A model generated the notes under the pieces. The model saw only the letters and a list, made by a program, of their open reading frames with translations. It did no database searches and had not been told where the DNA came from. The translations under genes were made by a program, and so were the position numbers. Below are positions 1 to 7,243 of a DNA stretch of 9,150 nucleotides, in pieces (position 1 is the stretch's first letter; every line of letters begins with the position of its first letter). Source of the DNA: Bacteroidota bacterium (GTDB taxonomy: Bacteria; Bacteroidota; Ignavibacteria; UBA10030); contig DMMN01000174.1 of the NCBI GenBank assembly GCA_003453835.1, forward strand, positions 34,584 through 43,733. The letters run 5' to 3'.

Positions 1-1
1 G

Positions 2-1825
2 ATACGAACAATCCTCACAACTGATTTGAATCCTGCCGTAACCGGGGTGCAATTTGACACGGCGGGGGTAACGGGCATTATTCTCGGTTCAGCACGGGAA
101 GTTGCCGTTGTTTCGCAGCGGGACAAGTCAAAAGCTGCGTTGAATTATTCACTTTCCGAAGAAATCGAATTCAAACTCCAGTACTCGAACGAGCGCAGGT
201 CCGGAACGAAGTCCTACGGAGGGGCCTTCTCGTTTAACCCGGTCGAGCTTATTGAACCCACCGCCTATCGGACACAAGAAGCGAAGGCAAGCGTTGAGTA
301 CGCTGCGAAAGACTGGACCGCCCAGATAAGCTACTCGGCATCGTTGTTCGACAACAATGTTGACGTCATTGTCTGGGACAATCCATTCCGCGAGGTTGAT
401 GCGGTGGGAGCTGGCTCACGAGGAAGGATGGATCTGTATCCGAATAACACTGCTCAAAACGTTAGCTTCTCCGGTGCGATGAATCTTCCTTATGCAACCA
501 GAATTACCGCAACAACCAGCTACGGCTGGCGTGGACAAAACGACAAATTCACCCCCTTTACGATCAATAGGGCTCTGGATACGATGAGGACCTATCCAGT
601 TCTGCCCGCTATGAGTCTGAATGGAAAGGTCGGAACTACTCAAATCAACTTCTCAGTTGTGAATCGTTTCTACTCTTCCGTCTGGTTTGCTGCGCGCTAC
701 AGTTCGTTCGATTACAACAATCAAACTCCGAGCCTTCTTTTCCCGGGCTATGTAAGCACGGACAATAGCGTCAGCACAGTTCGGCGGCGTAACCTCGCCA
801 TTGGGTACAAGAGAGTGAATGCCGCGTTTGACGCAACACTCCGAGTAGTCAGTGATCTCTCGGCCAAGCTGGCATTCGAAAGGGAAGATTGGGATCGTGA
901 ACACCGAGATGCCGAAAAGACGGAAGAAAGTATCTACAAGGCATCGATCGACTACACACCGCTTTCATGGTTTCTTCTTCGCTCATCGTTCTCCGTTGGG
1001 GGGAAGAAGACTCCCCACTATGATGCTGAGGAAGTGGCAGAAGGAACATTTCCTCAAGGAGAACCCGCTGGGGCATTGGGGCAACTTCCGCAGTTGCGCA
1101 AATTCGATCTCGCGGCGCGCGACCGAAGCAGGGCTAGTATCCTCACGCAGATCACTCCACTGGACAATCTGTCGTTCACCGGTTCGTTTGGGCTCACCGA
1201 TGACGCGTTTACAGAATCAAAGTATGGCGTGCTTTCGAACAAGTCCAATAACTTTTCGCTTGATATCGCCTTTAGTCCATCATACGATCTAAACTTGTTT
1301 GCAAACTATACAAGAGAAGATTTCACTTACGCTATGAAGTCGAGGCAGCGGGTTCCTGTTTCGGGGACGACGCCGGCGAATGACGCAGAGCTGAATGATT
1401 GGACCAGCGACATGAAGGATGCCGTGAACACGTTCGGATTGGCATTCTGGTGGTCGGCCGTGCCGGAAGAGATAGATGTTTCAATCGATTTCAGCCTTTC
1501 GGACGCAAAAGGGAGCGTTGCGACAATGGCGCTCGGCAATACTGCCGATTCTAAGTTTCTTGTAACCACCGCACAGAATTACCCCGACACCCGCAGCATC
1601 CTTCGGCAACTACGGGCCTCGATCTCGTACCGATTCACGCAGCAGTTTGTTCCGAGGTTGGAGTACCGTTTTGAAGGATATAGCGAGTCGTATTTCAACC
1701 AGGATGTGATGCAGCCTTACATGCTGCCGGTCGATCCGGCGACGTCTGGAGCGGTATTCCTTGGTGGGAGACAGCCGGGGTACTCTGCACACATCCTCTA
1801 TCTTGTTCTTTCCTACAGTTTCTAA
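2..1825 (+). CDS. MtrB/PioB-family outer-membrane beta-barrel (5' end outside window)
   Basis: The frame is open from the first bases of the window to a TAA at 1823-1825, giving 607 codons. The true start lies upstream, and the TTG at 26 has no special support as a start. The protein has alternating-residue amphipathic strands throughout and ends in an aromatic strand with terminal Phe (LVLSYSF), the usual signal for outer-membrane barrel assembly. Several stretches match the MtrB/PioB family: EPTAYRT followed by a strand and SLFDNNVDVIVWDNPF (nt about 341-388), the DLYPNN...SGAMNLP...RITATTSYG block (nt about 430-527), and FDLAARDRSR followed by SILTQITPLDNLSFTG (nt about 1103-1185). In Shewanella and Rhodopseudomonas such barrels enclose a periplasmic multiheme cytochrome and carry electrons across the outer membrane. 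The N-terminal region, where some relatives have a CxxC motif, is not visible. No multiheme partner is in the window, so it is expected upstream. It is probably co-transcribed with the cupredoxin gene 21 bp downstream. The family call is firm; the substrate and electron direction are unknown. Confidence 0.88.
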   Translation: MRTILTTDLNPAVTGVQFDTAGVTGIILGSAREVAVVSQRDKSKAALNYSLSEEIEFKLQYSNERRSGTKSYGGAFSFNPVELIEPTAYRTQEAKASVEYAAKDWTAQISYSASLFDNNVDVIVWDNPFREVDAVGAGSRGRMDLYPNNTAQNVSFSGAMNLPYATRITATTSYGWRGQNDKFTPFTINRALDTMRTYPVLPAMSLNGKVGTTQINFSVVNRFYSSVWFAARYSSFDYNNQTPSLLFPGYVSTDNSVSTVRRRNLAIGYKRVNAAFDATLRVVSDLSAKLAFEREDWDREHRDAEKTEESIYKASIDYTPLSWFLLRSSFSVGGKKTPHYDAEEVAEGTFPQGEPAGALGQLPQLRKFDLAARDRSRASILTQITPLDNLSFTGSFGLTDDAFTESKYGVLSNKSNNFSLDIAFSPSYDLNLFANYTREDFTYAMKSRQRVPVSGTTPANDAELNDWTSDMKDAVNTFGLAFWWSAVPEEIDVSIDFSLSDAKGSVATMALGNTADSKFLVTTAQNYPDTRSILRQLRASISYRFTQQFVPRLEYRFEGYSESYFNQDVMQPYMLPVDPATSGAVFLGGRQPGYSAHILYLVLSYSF

Positions 1826-1833
1826 ACACTATT

Positions 1834-1839
1834 GGAGGA
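1834..1839 (+). promoter_or_regulatory. Ribosome binding site GGAGGA for the cupredoxin gene
   Basis: GGAGGA lies 7 nt before the ATG at 1847. It fixes that ATG as the start instead of the in-frame TTG at 1832, which would place the Shine-Dalgarno sequence inside the gene and put five residues ahead of the signal peptide. Confidence 0.8.
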
Positions 1840-1846
1840 ATGTCCA

Positions 1847-2446
1847 ATGAACAAACTCATTGCTGCAACCCTCGTTATGACGATTGGAATGTTATGCAGC
1901 AGTACGCTCTTTGCAGGCGACATCAAGGGAAAGGTGAAAGCGACGGGAGCGAAAAACAGCGGTAACGCTGTGGTCTACGTTGAAAAAATACCCGGAAGGA
2001 CCTTTGATCCGCCCAAAGAGCCGGCGATCATGGATCAGAAGAATCTCGTGTTTCTCCCGCATGTCCTTCCAGTGGTGGCAGGGACGACCGTAAAGTATTT
2101 GAACAGCGACGACGTCCTACATAATGTCTTTACTCCTGACAAGTGCGCCGACAAATTCAATCTTGGTACATGGCCAAAGGGTCAAGTGCGTTCCTTCACC
2201 TTCAAGAACGTCGGTTGTGTTTCGGTGATGCTCTGCAATGTACATCCCGAGATGGAGGCATTCGTTGTCGTCCTGGAGAATCCGTACTACGCCGTCAGCG
2301 CGAAGGACGGGAGCTACGAGATCAAGAATGTTCCGGCAGGCAAATACACGTTGAAGATATGGCATGAGAAGCTCAAGGGGCAGTCTCAGGAGATCACGGT
2401 CACGGAGTCTGGTGGAGTTGCCGCGCATTTTGAGCTTGCGAAATAG
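1847..2446 (+). CDS. Secreted cupredoxin with C-terminal carboxypeptidase-regulatory-like domain
   Basis: A 199-residue protein. Residues 1 to about 24 form a Sec signal peptide (hydrophobic core, then STLFAG), so the mature protein is periplasmic or outer-membrane exposed. The middle part is a cupredoxin fold with a plausible type 1 copper site: His92 in DDVLHNVF, then Cys130, His133 and Met136 in LCNVHPEM. The C-x2-H-x2-M spacing is the tight form known from amicyanin, tighter than in plastocyanin. Residues about 150-199 (AKDGSYEIKNVPAGKYTLKIW) look like a carboxypeptidase-regulatory or CnaB-like beta-sandwich, a combination seen in other bacterial cupredoxin-like proteins. Two further cysteines (100 and 124) could form a disulfide or simply be incidental. 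The start is set by GGAGGA 7 nt upstream. Sitting 21 bp behind the MtrB/PioB-like barrel gene, it probably works in the same electron route as a one-electron carrier. That role is inference; a copper-binding structural protein is the main alternative. Confidence 0.82.
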   Translation: MNKLIAATLVMTIGMLCSSTLFAGDIKGKVKATGAKNSGNAVVYVEKIPGRTFDPPKEPAIMDQKNLVFLPHVLPVVAGTTVKYLNSDDVLHNVFTPDKCADKFNLGTWPKGQVRSFTFKNVGCVSVMLCNVHPEMEAFVVVLENPYYAVSAKDGSYEIKNVPAGKYTLKIWHEKLKGQSQEITVTESGGVAAHFELAK

Positions 2447-2466
2447 CATGATCTCCTTCTAATACT

Positions 2467-2520
2467 CTCCCGTGCGTGGTAGCGACCTGTTTATCAAGAG
2501 TCGTCCACGTCGGGAGTTTT
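2467..2520 (+). terminator. Terminator-like imperfect hairpin after the cupredoxin gene
   Basis: CTCCCG (2467-2472) and CGTGG (2475-2479) pair with CCACG (2505-2509) and CGGGAG (2511-2516), separated by a small internal bulge. An inner CGAC (2483-2486) can pair with GTCG (2500-2503), leaving a 13-nt loop. TTTT follows at 2517-2520, then CTTGT. The stem is GC-rich with a short, imperfect U-tract. It may be a weak intrinsic terminator separating the barrel-cupredoxin unit from the downstream operon, or a partial readthrough/attenuation site. Confidence 0.5.
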
Positions 2521-2524
2521 CTTG

Positions 2525-2553
2525 TGCAATGAATTGCATGGACAGGTCTGTCC
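2525..2553. promoter_or_regulatory. Two adjacent perfect 6-2-6 dyads before the pentaheme gene
   Basis: TGCAATgaATTGCA (2525-2538) and GGACAGgtCTGTCC (2540-2553) are both perfect inverted repeats of six bases around a two-base centre, one base apart. They end 12 bp before the ATG at 2566, just upstream of the purine-rich TAGAGAG at 2555-2561. Two-base loops are too tight for good RNA hairpins unless the stems open, so they read better as DNA operator half-sites, or as two weak leader hairpins next to the ribosome binding site. No known regulator motif is recognised and no convincing promoter was seen. Confidence 0.35.
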
Positions 2554-2565
2554 GTAGAGAGTTTC

Positions 2566-3078
2566 ATGAATGCTGTTGGACTCAAGCTTCCTCTGGTTCT
2601 CAGTGCTATTGTGCTCATCGGGGCGACGATCCTTCTTGCTTTCCACTCGGCAGGAGACCGCACGCAGCCGATAGCCTTCAACCACAAGAAACATGCTGAG
2701 AACAACGTTGATTGCCACGTATGCCACCGACACGTTTTAGAGTCGGAAAAAGCCGGCATGCCGGGCATCTCGGTATGTGCCCGATGCCACGAAGATGTAG
2801 TCCATGTCTCGCCCGAGAGGAAGAAGCTTCAGACGTATGTGAGCGCACAGATGGAGATTCCGTGGAAGACGGTTTACGATGTACCCCAACATGTCTTGTT
2901 TTCACACAAGCGCCACGTGGTTGCGGGGAAGCTGGGGTGTCCGGAATGTCACGGCGAAGTGTCGGGCATGTCTTCGCCTTTCACTGAACCACTTACGGAT
3001 CTCGGTATGGATGCGTGCGTCGATTGTCACCGAACATTGTACAAGAACCCCCATGAGTGTCTACACTGCCACCGGTAA
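2566..3078 (+). CDS. Membrane-anchored pentaheme cytochrome c, ActA/QrcA-like
   Basis: A 170-residue protein with one N-terminal hydrophobic segment (residues about 8-26), either an uncleaved anchor or a signal peptide, leaving the rest in the periplasm. Five CxxCH heme sites are present: CHVCH (50-54), CARCH (71-75), CPECH (125-129), CVDCH (151-155) and CLHCH (165-169, one residue from the end). FNHKKH (38-43) and FSHKRH (112-117) supply likely distal His ligands, as in class III/c7 cytochromes. The frame FNHKKH, CxxCH, AGMPG, CxxCH, IPWKTVYDVPQHVLFSHKRH, CxxCHG, L.MDACVDCHR is the layout known from ActA of alternative complex III and from QrcA. The number of hemes equals that of the Rhodothermus ActA. 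It heads the downstream operon, 18 bp before the molybdopterin-family gene. The expected role is to pass electrons between the iron-sulfur/NrfD module and periplasmic carriers. The ATG at 2566 follows TAGAGAG (2555-2561), a modest Shine-Dalgarno sequence. Confidence 0.88.
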   Translation: MNAVGLKLPLVLSAIVLIGATILLAFHSAGDRTQPIAFNHKKHAENNVDCHVCHRHVLESEKAGMPGISVCARCHEDVVHVSPERKKLQTYVSAQMEIPWKTVYDVPQHVLFSHKRHVVAGKLGCPECHGEVSGMSSPFTEPLTDLGMDACVDCHRTLYKNPHECLHCHR

Positions 3079-3096
3079 TCCGTTGAAGTCGTGGTC

Positions 3097-5586
3097 ATGA
3101 ACCTGAAGCGAAGAGAGTTCCTCAAATATGTTGGAGTGGCAACAGCTTCGACTGCAGGCGCGGGTTGGCTCCTTCAATCGGGGTCGCGCTCGGGATCGAA
3201 GAGCGAGGCTGCACTTTTCGATTCGAAACCCACGGGTCCGGGAGTGGAGCGCTGGGTTCCCTCTGTCTGTCGATTGTGCCCTGGAGGGTGTGGCATTCGT
3301 GTTCGATTGGTGAATGACGTTCCTGTCAGGATCGAAGGGAATCCCCTTTTTCCTACGAGTCGAGGCGGACTCTGCCCCACGGGTCAAGCAGGTCTTCACA
3401 TCCTCTATGCTCCTGATCGTATCAAGTCCCCTCTCAAGCGCACTGGAGATCGTGGTGCTGAGCATTGGCAAGCGATCTCCTGGGACGAGGCATTTGAAAC
3501 AATCGTTGCAAAGCTCCGCGCTCTTCGTTCCTCAAATGCAGCTCAGAAGGTTGCGTTTCTCGATGGCGCAGCGCGAGGAGGGCTGAAGGAGATTATTCAA
3601 CAGTTCTTGCTTGCGTACGGTACACCAAACTACATCGACACAACCCAGAAGCAAAATACCGTGCTTCCGTTCTACCTCATGCAGGGCACGTCTGCACCCC
3701 CCGTGTTCGACGTTGCGAACACGAACTATGTTCTGAGCTTTGGCTTCGACCTCTTAGAAGCGGAAGCAGCCCCGGTGTGGCAAGCCCGCATGTATGCCCG
3801 CTTGCGACAAGGGAAGAATGCCGCTCGTGGCAAGCTCATCGTAGTTGATCCTCGGTTTTCCATTACGGCCGCGAAAGCTGACAAATGGATCCCTATTCTT
3901 CCGGGCACTGAAGCTGCCCTGGCGCTCGGTTTTGCATATGTCCTGATTCAAGAAGAACTGTACGACCTCCCGTTTGTTCGACACCATACATTCGGATTCG
4001 ACGACTGGAAGAGCCGAAGCGGAAGAACTCACTCCGGATTTCGATCACTTGTCTTGAAGCACTACTACCCTGAGGCTGTATCGACGATTACAGGAGTGCC
4101 CATTGAAGATATTTTTCGAATTGCTCGAGGCTTCGCTGCGCATCAACCGGGAGTGGCTCTCTGCGGGGAGAGAGCATATTCACACACAAACGGACTCTAT
4201 ACCCAGCTCGCGGTTCACAGTCTGAATGCACTGGTCGGCAATCTTGAGCGATCGGGCGGCGTCCTTCGAGTGACAAAGCCCCCCCTCGCCCATTTACCCG
4301 CGCCGGCGCTTGACAGAGTTGCGAGGTACGCCCTCAGGCAACCGAGAATCGACGATGGGGGAAGGTCGCGATTCCCGATGACGAAAGATGTTCCAGCGAG
4401 CATTCCCCAAAACATTCTGACGGCTCATCCCTACGATATCGAACTGCTCCTTCTCTACAACACCAATCCGGTGTTTGATTCACCCCCAACTTCCGAATGG
4501 AGGGAAGCGCTGAGCAAGGTGCCACTGATTGTCGCGATTGGATCGTTCTTCAACGAAACGACGGAGCTTGCAGACATTGTCTTGCCGGAATCAGTCTACC
4601 TCGAGTGCTGGGGGGGTGAATACGAAACACCGAACGTCCGAACCCCGCACTTTGGACTTCGACGCCCGGTTGTAGAGTCCGTCTACGACACGAAGCACAC
4701 GGGAGACATCATCATCGCGCTCGCAAAGAAATATGGCCAGCCCCTTTCTGACGCCATTCCGTTTGGGGATTATCTTTCTGTGCTCAAACATGCCGTGCAC
4801 GGAATCTTCACGTCAGGGCGAGGCACGATTGTGTCGGGAGCCTTCGAAGAGGAGATGATGGAGTACTTGAAGGAGCGAGGGTGGCGCTATCCGAGCCACA
4901 ATACGTTCGATGAATTCTGGAGATCGCTTGCGGAAAACGGAGGGTGGTTTGAAGCGACAACTGCACCGCGACCCTTAGAACAGGCCTTTGCGACTCCATC
5001 GAGAAAATTCGAGTTCGCTTCCCAATTCCTGGAGAGAGCGCTCAAGCAATCGATTGGTGGCCCATCAGAGAGGGGGCGAGCCTTGGAGAGCGAAGTACCG
5101 CGACGGACTGAATCTTTTGAGGCACCAGCACACAGTGATGAAGCGACTTTGCCGCACTATGAAGAGCCGGCATTCCACGGCAATGAAGCCCTGTTCCCTT
5201 TCTACCTTGTCCCGTTTCGCATCAACACATTGATGAATGCTGACGCAATCAATACACCGGCTATGATGGAAATGGTTGGCTTTCGAAATTATCGACGGTG
5301 GAATTCCTGGGTTGAAATCAATCCTGAGACTGCAGCAAGAATCGGGGTCAGTGACGGGGACGTCGTCTGGGTGGAATCCGTTGTCGGGAAACTGAAGACC
5401 ACGGCGAAAATCTTCGCCGGAGCTATGCCGGACGTCGTGAGCATCCCAATAGGCATGGGACGGAATGTCGGTCGTCTTACGAAGGGGCACGGCATCAACC
5501 CCATGAAGCTCCTCGCTCCGCGGCTTGATCCTCTGTCCGGCTTGTCTGCCATGCTTTCGACGAGAGTGAAGGTGTACAAGGCATGA
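3097..5586 (+). CDS. Tat-exported molybdopterin oxidoreductase-family subunit, ActB N-half/QrcB-like
   Basis: An 829-residue protein. It begins with a twin-arginine signal (KRREFLK at 4-10, then a hydrophobic stretch), so it is exported folded to the periplasm. Four cysteines (58, 61, 65, 93; spacing x2, x3, x27) match the N-terminal [4Fe-4S] site of the DMSO-reductase superfamily. GKLIVVDPRFS (245-255) with ADKWIPILPGTEAAL (261-275) and the C-terminal dinucleotide-binding domain (about 700-829) are typical of bis-MGD proteins. In the usual Mo-ligand area (about 176-200) there is no Cys or Sec and the only Ser (199) is late; the segment reads NYIDTTQKQNTVLP, so a catalytic Mo site is doubtful. 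ActB and QrcB are family members without a working Mo site. Residues about 650-695 form a charged, Glu/Pro-rich linker. The ATG at 3097 is preferred over the GTG at 3091 because GAAG (3085-3088) sits 8 nt before it. It overlaps the next gene by 4 bp (ATGA). A true catalytic subunit (polysulfide/thiosulfate type) is less likely but not excluded. Confidence 0.85.
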   Translation: MNLKRREFLKYVGVATASTAGAGWLLQSGSRSGSKSEAALFDSKPTGPGVERWVPSVCRLCPGGCGIRVRLVNDVPVRIEGNPLFPTSRGGLCPTGQAGLHILYAPDRIKSPLKRTGDRGAEHWQAISWDEAFETIVAKLRALRSSNAAQKVAFLDGAARGGLKEIIQQFLLAYGTPNYIDTTQKQNTVLPFYLMQGTSAPPVFDVANTNYVLSFGFDLLEAEAAPVWQARMYARLRQGKNAARGKLIVVDPRFSITAAKADKWIPILPGTEAALALGFAYVLIQEELYDLPFVRHHTFGFDDWKSRSGRTHSGFRSLVLKHYYPEAVSTITGVPIEDIFRIARGFAAHQPGVALCGERAYSHTNGLYTQLAVHSLNALVGNLERSGGVLRVTKPPLAHLPAPALDRVARYALRQPRIDDGGRSRFPMTKDVPASIPQNILTAHPYDIELLLLYNTNPVFDSPPTSEWREALSKVPLIVAIGSFFNETTELADIVLPESVYLECWGGEYETPNVRTPHFGLRRPVVESVYDTKHTGDIIIALAKKYGQPLSDAIPFGDYLSVLKHAVHGIFTSGRGTIVSGAFEEEMMEYLKERGWRYPSHNTFDEFWRSLAENGGWFEATTAPRPLEQAFATPSRKFEFASQFLERALKQSIGGPSERGRALESEVPRRTESFEAPAHSDEATLPHYEEPAFHGNEALFPFYLVPFRINTLMNADAINTPAMMEMVGFRNYRRWNSWVEINPETAARIGVSDGDVVWVESVVGKLKTTAKIFAGAMPDVVSIPIGMGRNVGRLTKGHGINPMKLLAPRLDPLSGLSAMLSTRVKVYKA

Positions 5587-6533
5587 ACCGATTCACCATC
5601 ATCGTTTTCATCCTCGTTTGTACCGATGCGCTCTCTGCTCAGCAGCATTCCGTCGTCAGTGAAACCGTGGGGAATTACTCAGGCATCCATCTGGGAATGC
5701 TAAGCAGGTCAGGATTGCGAAGCGGGTGGAATTCCATTCCCGACACGATGGGGGCCAGGAGTTCAGACTTCGTGCTGCTTGCAACGGTTCTCGTTCCCGT
5801 TGCCGGCGACATTACGGAATCCCCGACCTTTGCTCTCGGACTGGAGATCCCGTATCTCAGCAAACAATTCGTCCAACATTCCCGTCAAGCATCATCTCAG
5901 ATTGGAATCGGCGATATCAACGTGGTCGGTAGATATGGCTTCACTTTCTATAAAGAGTCTGAAACGACCGGGCGACGACATGCTCTGAAGGGAAGAGCCG
6001 ATCTCATCGGGAAGATCAAACTTCCTCATATCGAAGATGGGAGGATGAATGGTCAGGGAGATGTGGATCAAGTCCATCTACAGTTGGGAAGTGGTTCGGC
6101 GGACGGCGCTTTCGGTTTTGCCTTCTTGACTGAAACGGAAAACTATTTCATGGTGCACGGTCACGCGATGTACTGGCTGCACACGATGACGGAGGGAAAA
6201 AAGGCAGGAAATAGCCTGGACTATGAGCTTCTGCTACTCCTTGCAACGCTCCCGCTTCCTGTAGAACCGGTCGGGACGTTTCTCCCGGCACTCGGAATAA
6301 AGGGGATGCACCGCGCAAGAGACAAATCGGAGGGTGCGCTCATGGAAGACTCCGGCGGCGATGCACTCACCCTCTCGATCGGCATTCAATCGCTCTGGAA
6401 CTATCTACCGGTATGGGGTACCTTCTTCATGGTTGAAGCGTCGTATCACAAGCCTGTCGTGCAGAGGGTGAATGGCGTGCAGATGGGGTACGGGTCTTCT
6501 TTCAGCATCGGAACGCGCATCTACATCAAATGA
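5583..6533 (+). CDS. Small outer-membrane beta-barrel, phenol MetA degradation/transporter-like family
   Basis: A 316-residue protein with a Sec signal peptide (residues 1-19, cleavage likely after LSA before QQ) and then alternating-residue strands typical of an outer-membrane barrel. GIGDINVVGRYGF (108-120) matches the G-x-GD-x(n)-Y-x-F block of the MetA-pathway/'transporter' barrel family. The other strands are consistent, although the protein ends in IYIK and not in a terminal aromatic residue. It starts with ATGA overlapping the stop of the molybdopterin-family gene, with GAAGGTG at 5568-5574 as ribosome binding site, so it is translationally coupled to it. Its place between two subunits that are expected to bind each other is unusual for a respiratory operon. 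A role as a pore for substrate entry, or as an outer-membrane partner of the electron chain, is inference. No heme or metal motif is visible. Confidence 0.7.
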   Translation: MNRFTIIVFILVCTDALSAQQHSVVSETVGNYSGIHLGMLSRSGLRSGWNSIPDTMGARSSDFVLLATVLVPVAGDITESPTFALGLEIPYLSKQFVQHSRQASSQIGIGDINVVGRYGFTFYKESETTGRRHALKGRADLIGKIKLPHIEDGRMNGQGDVDQVHLQLGSGSADGAFGFAFLTETENYFMVHGHAMYWLHTMTEGKKAGNSLDYELLLLLATLPLPVEPVGTFLPALGIKGMHRARDKSEGALMEDSGGDALTLSIGIQSLWNYLPVWGTFFMVEASYHKPVVQRVNGVQMGYGSSFSIGTRIYIK

Positions 6534-6550
6534 AAATCTAGGCGTCGACA

Positions 6551-7243
6551 ATGACTCGCTGGGGAATGGTGATCGATCTTGATAAGTGCACGGGTTGCGG
6601 CGCGTGTATCATTGCCTGTAAAGAAGAGAACAACGTTCCGTACGTTTCGGCCGATGAAGCAGGGCAAGGTCGTGCACTGTCGTGGATGACCATCGTGTCG
6701 GAAGTGGTTGGTGAATATCCGAATGTTCGGGGAAAATACGTTCCTCGCTTGTGCATGCATTGTGACAATCCTCCGTGCACCAAGGTCTGCCCGGTGCGCG
6801 CGACCTATCTATCGGATGAGGGGATCGTAGCCCAAATCTACCCTCGGTGTATTGGGTGTCGATATTGCATGGCGGCATGTCCATACACGGTGAAAGTGTT
6901 CAACTGGTACGAACCAGAGTGGACCGAAGGAATGGATCGCGTGCATAATCCGGACGTTTCGCTCCGCACAAAAGGAGTTGTTGAGAAATGCACCTTCTGC
7001 CATCACCGGCTGCAAAAGGCACGGGAGAAAGTGCGGCTGGAGGGACGCGATTTTGTCGACGGCGAGTATACCACGGCATGCGCTGACGTGTGCCCGACGA
7101 AGGCAATCATGTTTGGCAACCTTGAAGATCCCAATAGTCAGGTATCTCATCTTGCCCGCAGCACAAGAGCGTTTCGCTTGCTCGAAGACCTCGGCACTGA
7201 GCCGAAGGTGTACTATCTGGCTGAAGGTGAGAAAAATGCTTGA
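6551..7243 (+). CDS. Four-cluster ferredoxin-like subunit, ActB C-half/QrcC/PsrB-like
   Basis: A 230-residue protein of the DmsB/PsrB/NrfC type that carries electrons between the molybdopterin-family subunit and the membrane subunit. Sixteen cysteines form four sets: 13/16/19/23 (CTGCGACIIAC), 68/71/76/80 (CMHCDNPPCTKVC), 100/103/106/110 (CIGCRYCMAAC) and 147/150/177/181 (CTFC...ACADVC). All sets are complete, so four [4Fe-4S] clusters are predicted. ActB and QrcC are described with three [4Fe-4S] and one [3Fe-4S]; here no set shows a missing cysteine. There is no Tat or Sec signal, so export is expected by riding with the Tat-bearing partner, as is usual in this family. The start ATG at 6551 lies 17 bp after the barrel gene with only a weak ribosome binding site (TAGGCG, 6539-6544). 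It overlaps the NrfD-like gene by 8 bp. Confidence 0.88.
   Translation: MTRWGMVIDLDKCTGCGACIIACKEENNVPYVSADEAGQGRALSWMTIVSEVVGEYPNVRGKYVPRLCMHCDNPPCTKVCPVRATYLSDEGIVAQIYPRCIGCRYCMAACPYTVKVFNWYEPEWTEGMDRVHNPDVSLRTKGVVEKCTFCHHRLQKAREKVRLEGRDFVDGEYTTACADVCPTKAIMFGNLEDPNSQVSHLARSTRAFRLLEDLGTEPKVYYLAEGEKNA

Noticed and set aside
852..1292. 146-codon + strand frame inside the barrel gene
   Set aside because: It is an out-of-frame shadow of the MtrB/PioB-like gene; the composition (many His, Arg, Ser) is not protein-like and there is no ribosome binding site or family similarity.
2436..2465. Possible promoter (TTGCGA ... TAATAC) at the end of the cupredoxin gene
   Set aside because: The -10 matches only half of the consensus and the transcript would run straight into the terminator-like hairpin; the match is too weak to call.
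3061..3471. 136-codon minus-strand frame across the cytochrome/molybdopterin junction
   Set aside because: It is antisense to two well-supported genes and shows no recognisable motif.
6978..7235. Upstream in-frame extension of the NrfD-like reading frame
   Set aside because: It lies wholly over the ferredoxin gene and adds a basic, low-complexity stretch unlike any NrfD N-terminus; ATG 7236 has a good ribosome binding site.
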